Assembly: GCA_021779795.1 (NCBI GenBank)
Contig: JAJXZZ010000066.1
Location: forward strand, 1 to 10,931
Direction: 5' to 3'
DNA length: 10,931 nt
Source: Acidobacteriota bacterium
Lineage (GTDB): Bacteria; Acidobacteriota; Vicinamibacteria; Vicinamibacterales; Fen-181
The stretch's first letter is position 1. The number at the start of each line of letters is the position of its first letter. The notes beneath the pieces were generated by a model, which was not told where the DNA came from, searched no databases, and saw only the letters and a list, made by a program, of their open reading frames with translations. A program made the translations under genes and the position numbers. Of the stretch, positions 1 through 5,096 are shown piece after piece.

Positions 1-123
1 CGCGCTGCCCAGCACCCACGCCACGACGACGGCCGCGGCGAGCGCGCCCGCCGTCCGGCGGCGGCCGATCCCGGCGATTCGCGGCTGGGAGGTCGAGGGT
101 GGTGCGGTCGGGGTGCGGGTCAA
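1..123 (-). CDS. N-terminal fragment of a membrane or secreted protein, possibly a second ATP synthase b subunit (partial)
   Basis: An open frame runs off the left edge of the window. It begins at a TTG (123-121), five bases after the atpF stop codon. The 41 visible residues are a polar, Pro/Thr-rich stretch, then an Arg cluster (RRR near residue 27), then a hydrophobic segment (AGALAAAVVVAWVLGSA). This is a signal peptide or a first membrane helix. Nothing diagnostic of a family is visible. Because it directly follows a b'-type atpF, and because many Acidobacteriota and deltaproteobacterial operons carry a second b subunit with an N-terminal signal peptide, that identity is plausible but is inferred from context. 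It does not resemble the N-terminus of AtpH (delta). The start codon is uncertain: a GGAAAG lies somewhat far upstream, inside the atpF end. Confidence 0.4.
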   Translation of the reverse strand, partial: MTRTPTAPPSTSQPRIAGIGRRRTAGALAAAVVVAWVLGSA

Positions 124-127
124 GCGA

Positions 128-553
128 TCACGACACTTTCCGGTCGAGCACGCGTTCGACGATTGCCTCGCCGAGAGCATCCGCCTCCTTCTCGAGCTGC
201 GCCCGCGCCGCGGCCGCCTGCGCCTTCAGGCGCGCGCCCGCGTCGGCCACCTGCGCGTCCACGTCCTGGCGCGTCTGGGCCATCAGGGCGGCGCGCCGCT
301 CGTTGGCCAGACGACGGTTCTCGTCCATCTCGCGGTACACCTCGGCCTGCGCGGCCTTGGTGCGGCGCTCGAACTCCGCGGTCGCCTCGCGCGCCCGCGC
401 CGCGGCCGCCTGCGCCGTCTCCTGCGCGGCGCGGATCGCACTCTCCCGCTCGCGCATGATGCGCGTGAGCGGGCGGAACAGCCCGCGGTCGAGCACCAGC
501 GTCACCAGCAGGACGATGAGGATGACCCAGAAGACGGCAAGACCCGGGAGCAC
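128..553 (-). CDS. atpF: F-type ATP synthase F0 subunit b (b/b'-type)
   Basis: This 141-residue protein has the architecture of the peripheral-stalk b subunit. One N-terminal membrane helix (about residues 5-21, FWVILIVLLVTLVL) is followed by a basic, Pro-containing exit motif (RGLFRPLTRIMRER). The rest is a long Ala/Arg/Glu/Gln-rich helix predicted to form the dimeric coiled coil. It ends with an amphipathic segment (EAIVERVLDRK) typical of the delta-contacting end. The stalk holds the F1 alpha3beta3 ring static against rotation of the c-ring. The start is GTG 553, supported by an upstream GGAGGT with an 8-base spacer. The length is shorter than E. coli b (156 aa) and is like b' subunits of organisms with two b genes, so it may form a b/b' heterodimer. 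The next frame begins five bases after its stop. No atpH is visible in the window. Confidence 0.87.
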   Translation of the reverse strand: MLPGLAVFWVILIVLLVTLVLDRGLFRPLTRIMRERESAIRAAQETAQAAAARAREATAEFERRTKAAQAEVYREMDENRRLANERRAALMAQTRQDVDAQVADAGARLKAQAAAARAQLEKEADALGEAIVERVLDRKVS

Positions 554-794
554 CTGCGAACACCTCCAACCGCGGGGCCGCCGTGGCCGCGCCGCGGGAT
601 CACCAGGAGCCGACGAGAGGCAAACAATGGAAAAACATCAATTTATACCACGAGCGGCCGTGGGATTGGAACAGGCGGGACGACCGTCTCGCGGCGGGCG
701 GGTCGGGACGTGCGGCGGAGTCCGGCCGACGGTGACGGCTGCGCCGGAGCCGGCGCGGTGACCGCGACGGGCCGGCCGCCGTCTCCGAGGACGA
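554..794 (-). promoter_or_regulatory. selD-atpF intergenic region with possible atpF promoter
   Basis: This gene-free 241-base spacer is GC-rich except for a distinctly AT-rich island at about 625-650. On the minus strand that island contains TATAAA (642-647), a 5 of 6 match to a -10 box. A poor -35 candidate, TTCCAA (666-671), lies 18 bases upstream of it. A short hairpin (CCACG/CGTGG, 648-663) lies between the two and is followed by a U-rich but interrupted stretch in the transcript. The island could therefore be the start of the ATP synthase transcript, a weak terminator for selD, or both. The atpF ribosome-binding site GGAGGT lies at about 562-567. The promoter call is pattern-based only. 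Confidence 0.3.
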
Positions 795-1832
795 TCAGCC
801 CAACTCGATGGCGGCGCCGGTGAACGGCCGCGCGTCGCCGATCCGCGCCGCCGCGACGCGCGACGCCGCGAAGGCCGCGGCCGCCTCCTCCGCGCGCGCG
901 GCGTCGATCGCCAGCAGCAGGCCGCCGGAGGTCTGCGGGTCGAACAGCAGCGCGAGCAGCGCGGGATCGACGCCGCCCGCCCCGCGGACGCCGGCCTCGA
1001 AGTGATCCTTGTTGGTTCGCAGCCCTCCCGACCGGTTCGAGGCCAGGTCGAGCGCGCCCGGGATGAGCGGCACGGCCCGCGGGTCGATCCGGAGCGTGAC
1101 GCCGCTGGCCTGCGCCAGCTCGCTGGCGTGGCCGATGAGGCCGAAGCCGGTGATGTCGGTGCACGCGTGGACGGCCCCCCGCGGCAGCGCCAGCATCGCC
1201 TCCGCGGCCGCCCGGTTCAGCTCGACCATCGTCTCGACGGCGGCGTCGGCGGTCGCCGCGGGGGCGCGGCCGAACTTGACGGCCGTGGCGATGACGCCCG
1301 TGCCGATCGGCTTGGTGAGGAACAGCGCGTCGCCGGGGCGGGCGCCGGCGTTGGTCCACACGGCGTCGGGCGCGACCACGCCGGTGACCGCGTAGCCGAA
1401 CTTCACCTCGCGGTCCTGCACCGTGTGGCCGCCGAGCAGCGCCACGCCGGCCTCGTTCAGCTTGTGCAGGCCGCCGAGGAAGATCTCGCGGATCGTCGCC
1501 TCGTCCACCTCGTTCTTGGGGAAGCCGGCGACGGCGAGGGCGGTCAGCGGCCGGCCGCCCATCGCGTAGACGTCGCTGAGGGCGTTGGCGGCGGCGATGG
1601 CGCCGTAGGTGGCCGGGTCGTCGACGACGGGGGTGAAGAAGTCGACGGTCTGCACGAGCGCGGACGACTCGTCCCACCGGTACACACCGGCATCGTCCGC
1701 GGTCCTGAAGTCGACGAGGACGCGGTCGTCGTGCTGCGCCGGAATGTGGCCCAGGACCTGGGCGAGCTCGCCCGCGGCGAGTTTGCTCGCTCAACCCGAG
1801 CAGCTGGTCATCTCGGTCAGTCGCTTCTTCAT
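795..1832 (-). CDS. selD: Selenide, water dikinase (selenophosphate synthetase), selenocysteine-containing, in-frame UGA read as Sec
   Basis: SelD makes selenophosphate from selenide and ATP. Selenophosphate is the selenium donor for selenocysteine and for 2-selenouridine in tRNA. Reading upstream of GTG 1685 without a break in frame gives strong SelD sequence, including GELAQVLGHIP and the DD pair at residues 46-47. This continues through a single TGA (1791-1793) to ATG 1832, for 345 residues in total. The local motif is CSG-U-ASK: Sec14 and Lys17 align with catalytic Cys17 and Lys20 of E. coli SelD. Further motifs are GGHT (134-137), DITGFG (226-231) and DPQTSGG (298-304). ATG 1832 is preceded by GAGAG; ATG 1841 (three residues longer) is an alternative. 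Without recoding, the gene would appear truncated at GTG 1685 and lack its active site. It stands alone between parB and atpF, with no selA, selB or mnmH in view. Confidence 0.93.
1749..1793 (-). promoter_or_regulatory. Sec UGA codon and candidate bacterial SECIS hairpins in selD
   Basis: Bacterial Sec insertion needs a stem-loop just 3' of the UGA for SelB binding. The recoded TGA is 1791-1793. Two strong hairpins follow in the mRNA. The first is CUCGCC-GCG-GGCGAG (1767-1781): 6 bp, a 3-base loop, and 15 bases between UGA and loop. It can be extended by an outer GCGAG/CUCGC stem (1786-1790 with 1762-1766). The second is GCCCAG-GUC-CUGGGC (1749-1763): 6 bp, with a loop starting GU, 33 bases after the UGA. 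A G/GU in a short apical loop at roughly this distance is the known loose pattern of bacterial SECIS elements. The outer stem of the first overlaps the second, so they may compete. The structures were worked out by eye; no folding energy was computed. Confidence 0.55.
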
Positions 1833-1847
1833 GGCTCTCATCTCGAA

Positions 1848-1875
1848 GGGCTCAGGACTCAAGGCTCAGGGCCTG
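1848..1875 (-). repeat. Short heptanucleotide repeat array in the selD leader
   Basis: On the minus strand three TGAGYCY-type heptads stand in tandem (1862-1868, 1855-1861, 1848-1854), with a decayed fourth unit at 1869-1875. They end just upstream of the candidate selD starts. The unit is the same kind (GCCYTGA permutations) as the longer array beside mnmG at 5026-5096, but in the opposite orientation. The array may affect leader structure; no function can be assigned. Confidence 0.5.
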
Positions 1876-1883
1876 CCCGCCGG

Positions 1884-1930
1884 AATGACCGATAGGCCAG
1901 CATAATGACCACGCGGTCATTAAAATGACC
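1884..1930. promoter_or_regulatory. AATGACC repeat array, probable operator in the selD promoter region
   Basis: AATGACC occurs as three direct copies starting at 1884, 1904 and 1924, exactly 20 bp apart. An inverted copy GGTCATT lies at 1915-1921. The middle direct copy and the inverted one form a perfect 18-bp dyad (AATGACC-ACGC-GGTCATT, 1904-1921), the size and style of operators bound by dimeric regulators such as the TetR family. On the minus strand a weak -10-like TATGCT (1899-1904) would place the dyad in the promoter spacer, though no convincing -35 is seen. No regulator gene lies in the window. The repeats are seen directly; the operator role is inferred. Confidence 0.5.
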
Positions 1931-2000
1931 CGCGCGTCTTTCCTCGACCCTCCTCGACCATCCTCTCCAAGTCGGCCCGCTTCCCGCAACTCCCGCCCCT

Positions 2001-2070
2001 TCACCGTCGCTCTCGACTTCTCATCGTCGGTCTCGGCTTCTCATCGTCAGCCTCGACTCTTCTGCGTCAG
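2001..2070. repeat. 20-bp degenerate tandem repeats between parB and selD
   Basis: Units at 2011-2030, 2031-2050 and 2051-2070 follow the pattern TCTCGRCTTCTCATCGTCRG. Units one and two match at 18 of 20 positions and units two and three at 14 of 20; a half unit precedes at 2001-2010. A related 10-bp CCTCGACCMT repeat lies at 1941-1960. The array is strongly pyrimidine-biased on the plus strand and directly follows the parB stop. No hairpin-plus-U-tract terminator is apparent in it. Confidence 0.6.
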
Positions 2071-2076
2071 TTCAGA

Positions 2077-2931
2077 TCACCTGCCCGTAATCGCCTCGTA
2101 AATCCTCTGCAGGTCGTCCTCCGACTTGAACTCGATTTCGACCCGCCCGCCGCGGCGGCCGCGGACGATGTGGACGGGGGAGCCCAGGGCCATGCGGAGT
2201 TCCTGCTCGGCGGCGCGCGTGTGAACGTCTGTGGCGGGTGCCGGGCGCGCGGGCGGCGGGGAGATCATCCGCTTGACGAGGGCCTCGGTCTGGCGGACCG
2301 ACAGTTTGTGCGCGACGACCCTGGCGCCGGCCTTGGCGATGGCGCCCTCGGTGTCGAGGCCGAGCAGGGCGCGGGCGTGGCCCATCGAGAGGGCGCCCGA
2401 AGCGACCTGCTCGCGCATGGTCAGCGGCAGCCGGAGCAGGCGCAGCGTGTTGGCGACCGACGACCGGTCCTTCCCCACCGCCTCGGCGATCCGTTCCTGT
2501 GTGAAGTCGAACTCGTCGGCCAAGCGCTTGTAGGCCAGGGCCTCTTCGATCGGGTTGAGGTCGCGGCGCTGGATGTTCTCGATGAGCGCCATTTGCAGGA
2601 GGTCGCTGTCCCGGCCGGCCGGCAGGTCCTTGACGATGACCGGGACCTTGAGGAGGCCGGCGTGCTGGGCGGCGCGCCAGCGGCGCTCGCCGGCGATGAT
2701 CTGGAACCCGTTGCCGTCGCGCCGGACGAGGATCGGCTGGATGATGCCGTTCGATCGGACCGAGCGGGCGAGCTCCTCGATGTCGGCCTGGTCGACGTGG
2801 GTGCGCGGCTGGAACCGGCTGGGGGCGAGGCGATCGACGTCCACGTCGAGGACGGCGTTGGCCGGTTCCGGCGGGCTGTCGGGGATGAGGGCGCTGAGGC
2901 CCTTGCCGAGCGCGGGGCGCTTGTCTGCCAT
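2077..2931 (-). CDS. parB: Chromosome-partitioning protein ParB
   Basis: This 284-residue protein is the parS-binding CTPase clamp that spreads from centromere sites and is moved by ParA. The N-terminus (MADKRPALGKGLSALIPD) matches the ParA-stimulating GLGKGLSALI motif of chromosomal ParBs. The CTP-binding N domain includes the GERRWRA motif at 81-87 and ENIQRRDLNPIEEA at 118-131. The central HTH domain follows (about 142-175, RIAEAVGKDRSSVANTLRLL), with a C-terminal dimerisation domain at about 235-284 after a Pro/Ala-rich linker. Length and motifs are normal. Start ATG 2931 is preceded by GGAAGCGAG. It lies 21 bases after parA, and its cognate parS sites lie upstream of parA, so the system is self-contained. 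Ribosomal or plasmid origin is unlikely given the chromosomal neighbourhood. Confidence 0.97.
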   Translation of the reverse strand: MADKRPALGKGLSALIPDSPPEPANAVLDVDVDRLAPSRFQPRTHVDQADIEELARSVRSNGIIQPILVRRDGNGFQIIAGERRWRAAQHAGLLKVPVIVKDLPAGRDSDLLQMALIENIQRRDLNPIEEALAYKRLADEFDFTQERIAEAVGKDRSSVANTLRLLRLPLTMREQVASGALSMGHARALLGLDTEGAIAKAGARVVAHKLSVRQTEALVKRMISPPPARPAPATDVHTRAAEQELRMALGSPVHIVRGRRGGRVEIEFKSEDDLQRIYEAITGR

Positions 2932-2952
2932 GGGCGTTCTCGCTTCCAGTTT

Positions 2953-3765
2953 CTACACGACCGGACCGTGGGGCTGCGGTGAATTTCTGCGCGCATGGCG
3001 TTCGAGGAACTCCCGGGCCAGCGCCAGGTACGCCTCGGAGCCCCTCGATTTCACGTCGTAAAGCACGACCGGGACGCCGTGGCTGGGGGCCTCGCCGAGC
3101 CTGATGTTGCGCGGGATGACCGTGTCGAACGTCTTCTCCTTGAAAAACTGTCGCACTTCTTGTGCCACCTGCTGCCCGAGGTTCGTGCGCTCGTCGTACA
3201 TCGTGAGGAGCACGCCCTCGATGTCGAGCGACGGGTTGAGGGCCGCGCGCACGCGACGCATGGTGGAGACGAGATCCGCGAGCCCCTCGAGGGCGAAGTA
3301 TTCGCAGTGCAGGGGGATCAGCACGGAATCGGCGGCCACGAGCGCGTTCAGCGTCAGCAGGCCGAGCGACGGAGGGCAGTCGATGAAGACGTAGTCGAAC
3401 CGGTCGGCGAGCGGACGGATCGCGCGGCGCAGGCGCTGTTCGCGCGCGAGGAGGCCGACCATTTCGATTTCGGCGCCGGTCAGGTTGCGGTCGGCCGGGA
3501 TGACGGACAGCCCGTCGATGGCGGTCGGCCGGACCATGGGCGCGAGGTCGGCGTCGAGGTCTGCCGAGGTGAGCGCGGCGTAGATCGACTGTTCGGGCGC
3601 GACCTGGTCGCGCAGGCCGACGCCGCTGGTCAGGTTGGCCTGGGGATCGACGTCCACGAGCAGGACGCGACGCTCGGCGAGTGCGAGTGACGCGGCGAGG
3701 TTGATCGCCGTGGTGGTCTTCCCCACCCCGCCCTTCTGGTTCGCGACGGCAATTATCTTCCCCAT
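2953..3765 (-). CDS. parA: Chromosome-partitioning ATPase ParA (Soj)
   Basis: This 270-residue protein is a ParA/MinD-type ATPase. ATP-bound dimers coat the nucleoid and ParB-parS complexes follow their retreat during origin segregation. It has the deviant Walker A box KGGVGKTTT at 11-19 with the signature first lysine, switch I DVDPQAN at 38-44, and Walker B FIDCPPSLGLLTLNAL at 128-142. It has no N-terminal DNA-binding extension, so it is the short chromosomal type Ib/Soj form. ATG 3765 (MGKIIAVANQ) is the natural family start; a TTG three codons upstream (3774) is possible. Neither start has a clear Shine-Dalgarno sequence, which suggests a leaderless or weakly initiated message. It is followed by parB after 21 bases. 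Confidence 0.97.
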   Translation of the reverse strand: MGKIIAVANQKGGVGKTTTAINLAASLALAERRVLLVDVDPQANLTSGVGLRDQVAPEQSIYAALTSADLDADLAPMVRPTAIDGLSVIPADRNLTGAEIEMVGLLAREQRLRRAIRPLADRFDYVFIDCPPSLGLLTLNALVAADSVLIPLHCEYFALEGLADLVSTMRRVRAALNPSLDIEGVLLTMYDERTNLGQQVAQEVRQFFKEKTFDTVIPRNIRLGEAPSHGVPVVLYDVKSRGSEAYLALAREFLERHARRNSPQPHGPVV

Positions 3766-3932
3766 TTTCAACAACTTACAGCGTTTCTAACGAGCCGTGT
3801 CATGGCGCGCGAGCCCAGCTGGGGCGTGGTCGGCGCGAAGGGCCGGCCGGCGGACTCCGAAGCTGGCCATTATTTCAGGATGCGAGCCATTTTGCGAGTG
3901 ATTTCGACCGATAGGCGGCGACTCGCCGGGAA

Positions 3933-3948
3933 TGTTTCACGTGGAACA
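3933..3948. promoter_or_regulatory. parS site 1 (ParB-binding centromere sequence)
   Basis: TGTTTCACGTGGAACA is a 16-bp near-palindrome matching the widely conserved bacterial parS consensus (TGTTNCACGTGAAACA family). The only break in symmetry is T3937 opposite G3944. It lies about 170 bp upstream of parA, next to its own binding protein. Confidence 0.93.
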
Positions 3949-4104
3949 TGCCGCCAGGCCATGCGCCATGCGACCGTGAACCGAGAACCGAAGGCCGCGC
4001 CGCGGCCCGGCAATCCAGCCGGTTGCCGCCGAGGTCAACCATTGCCGGTTGCGGCGAGCGCTTTTGCGCGCAATTTCGTCAGGAATGGAACCGTCGGCGG
4101 CGAC

Positions 4105-4120
4105 TGTTCCACGTGGAACA
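4105..4120. promoter_or_regulatory. parS site 2 (ParB-binding centromere sequence)
   Basis: TGTTCCACGTGGAACA is a perfect 16-bp palindrome of the parS family. Its centre is 172 bp from that of parS site 1, and it lies 35 bases downstream of the rsmG stop. Two closely spaced sites would give cooperative ParB loading. Confidence 0.95.
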
Positions 4121-4154
4121 CGCCAAACCACCGACTCCTCACCGTCAGGTCCGA

Positions 4155-4823
4155 CTACTGGCCTTCAATTCCGACTACGCGTTTTCGAAGCACGAGCAGC
4201 CTGCTCTGTAGCTCTTCGACCAACGTGTGCGTTGCGATGGGCACGAGGAGCGGCGTGAGTGCGGCCGGCAGTTCCGTTCCGGCCGGGCCGCGGAACAGCA
4301 GGAACTCCCCTCCCGGCTTGAGAAACGCCTGGAGCCCCAGCAACACCTTCTGCTCGACGCGGACCGCCCGGAGCGTGACGACGTCGAACGCCTCGTGAAA
4401 TTCCGGGCGTGTCAGCAACATCTCGAACCGCGCGGTCTCGACCCGGAGATCGACGCCGAGCTGGCGGCCCGCCTCTCGAAGGAACGCGCACTTTCGCGTC
4501 TTCGCTTCGACCAGCGTGAACGAGACGTCCGGTCTCGCCAGCTTCATGGGAATCGCCGGCGACCCGCCGCCCGACCCGATGTCGATGGCCGCGCCCGCAC
4601 CCGCCGCAAGATGCCTGGCGGCCACGAGAGGCTCGATGAGCAGCCGATCCACGGCCTTGTCGGGGTCGCGCACCAGGTCGAGCGCCGTCAGGTTGATTTT
4701 CGCGTTCCAGGCCGCGAGCAGGCGAAAATAGGCCTCGAGCTGATCGAGCAGGCCGTCCGGCACCTGCACGTCAGCCTTCCTGGCCCGCCTCCGCACCCGA
4801 TCGGAGAATTCCCTGCTCGTCAT
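4155..4823 (-). CDS. rsmG: 16S rRNA (guanine527-N7)-methyltransferase RsmG
   Basis: This 222-residue SAM-dependent methyltransferase modifies G527 of 16S rRNA near the decoding centre. Its loss gives low-level streptomycin resistance in several bacteria. The family pattern is clear: a helical N-terminus, then YFRLLAAWNAKINLTAL (about 32-48), a SAM-binding glycine loop DIGSGGGSPAIPMKL at 81-95, VEAKTRKCAFLREA after strand two, and the ARFE and TLRAV motifs. ATG 4823 (MTSREFSD) gives a family-typical length; the frame stays open to a GTG at 4895, but that extension looks like translated spacer. Its place between mnmG and parA is the classical order. The 255-base gap to mnmG suggests its own promoter. 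Confidence 0.95.
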   Translation of the reverse strand: MTSREFSDRVRRRARKADVQVPDGLLDQLEAYFRLLAAWNAKINLTALDLVRDPDKAVDRLLIEPLVAARHLAAGAGAAIDIGSGGGSPAIPMKLARPDVSFTLVEAKTRKCAFLREAGRQLGVDLRVETARFEMLLTRPEFHEAFDVVTLRAVRVEQKVLLGLQAFLKPGGEFLLFRGPAGTELPAALTPLLVPIATHTLVEELQSRLLVLRKRVVGIEGQ

Positions 4824-4929
4824 CGCGTCTTCTGCCCGCTGAGCCGCCAATTCGCGCGTCGCACACCGCACGTCGCGCGCTGGGCACGCCGCCACTGGCC
4901 CTCGCCGTGGTCCGCTGACCGCTGAAGGC

Positions 4930-4948
4930 AGGGCTGAAGCCCAGCCCT
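4930..4948. repeat. REP-like palindrome 1 between mnmG and rsmG
   Basis: A perfect inverted repeat AGGGCTG-AAGCC-CAGCCCT can also fold in an alternative register (GGGCT-GA-AGCCC, 4931-4942). It lies in the spacer upstream of rsmG. There is no U-tract, so it is not a canonical terminator. The style is that of dispersed extragenic palindromes. Confidence 0.5.
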
Positions 4949-4993
4949 ACAGACTATCGGCCGACCACGCGCCTGCCTTTCGGCCCATCTCGG

Positions 4994-5022
4994 CCCGCCT
5001 TCGCCCTTCGGGCTACGGCGGG
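4994..5022. repeat. REP-like palindrome 2 (imperfect hairpin) between mnmG and rsmG
   Basis: The outer stem CCCGCC/GGCGGG (6 bp) and inner stem GCCC/GGGC (5003-5006 with 5010-5013, loop TTC) are separated by a symmetric 3x3 internal bubble (TTC/TAC). A conserved bubble inside a palindrome is typical of mobile REP elements. It lies 56 bases after the mnmG stop and could act as a transcript-end hairpin, but no U-run follows. Confidence 0.5.
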
Positions 5023-5025
5023 CAA

Positions 5026-5096
5026 GCCCTGAGCCCTAAAGCCCGAAGCCTTGAGCCCCAAGCCTCGAGCCTTAAGCCCTAAGCCTCGAGCCTCTC
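5026..5096. repeat. Heptanucleotide (GCCYNRA) tandem array overlapping the mnmG 3' end
   Basis: About ten units of the form GCC-Y-N-R-A stand in tandem on the plus strand (for example 5041-5047, 5048-5054, 5055-5061, 5062-5068, 5069-5075, 5076-5082, 5083-5089), with one 8-base unit at 5033-5040. The last 18 bases lie inside mnmG, so the repeat supplies its final codons (ERLEA) and the TAG stop. Confidence 0.75.

Larger units (their letters stand above)
3766..4154. other. Gene-free rsmG-parA intergenic region with parS sites
   Basis: These 389 bases hold two parS sites and presumably the parAB promoter, but I could not pick a convincing -35/-10 pair. Composition is milder than the flanking genes, with AT-richer stretches around 3868-3905 and just upstream of parA. 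No DnaA box of the TTATCCACA type and no AT-rich unwinding element is visible, so this is the centromere region and not recognisably oriC. A 64-codon minus-strand frame (3937-4131) contains both parS sites and resembles nothing, so I leave it out. Confidence 0.7.

Noticed and set aside
1791..1793. TGA read as a true stop, making selD a pseudogene or a short gene from GTG 1685
   Set aside because: The sequence on both sides is intact SelD and the TGA is precisely at the Sec/Cys catalytic site. A random nonsense mutation there is much less likely than recoding.
643..1794. A 383-codon minus-strand frame overlapping selD
   Set aside because: It is a frameshifted copy of selD with an Arg/Gly/Pro-rich product; the SelD motifs are all in the other frame.
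3937..4131. Small 64-codon minus-strand gene between rsmG and parA
   Set aside because: It contains both parS palindromes in its frame, has no recognisable features and no ribosome-binding site evidence.
3766..4154. oriC in the rsmG-parA spacer
   Set aside because: parS sites are clear, but I find no DnaA-box cluster and no AT-rich unwinding region, and no dnaA or dnaN in view.
4824..4895. 24-residue N-terminal extension of RsmG from GTG 4895
   Set aside because: It gives an atypical Cys/Arg/Ala-rich leader. ATG 4823 yields the family-typical length and start.
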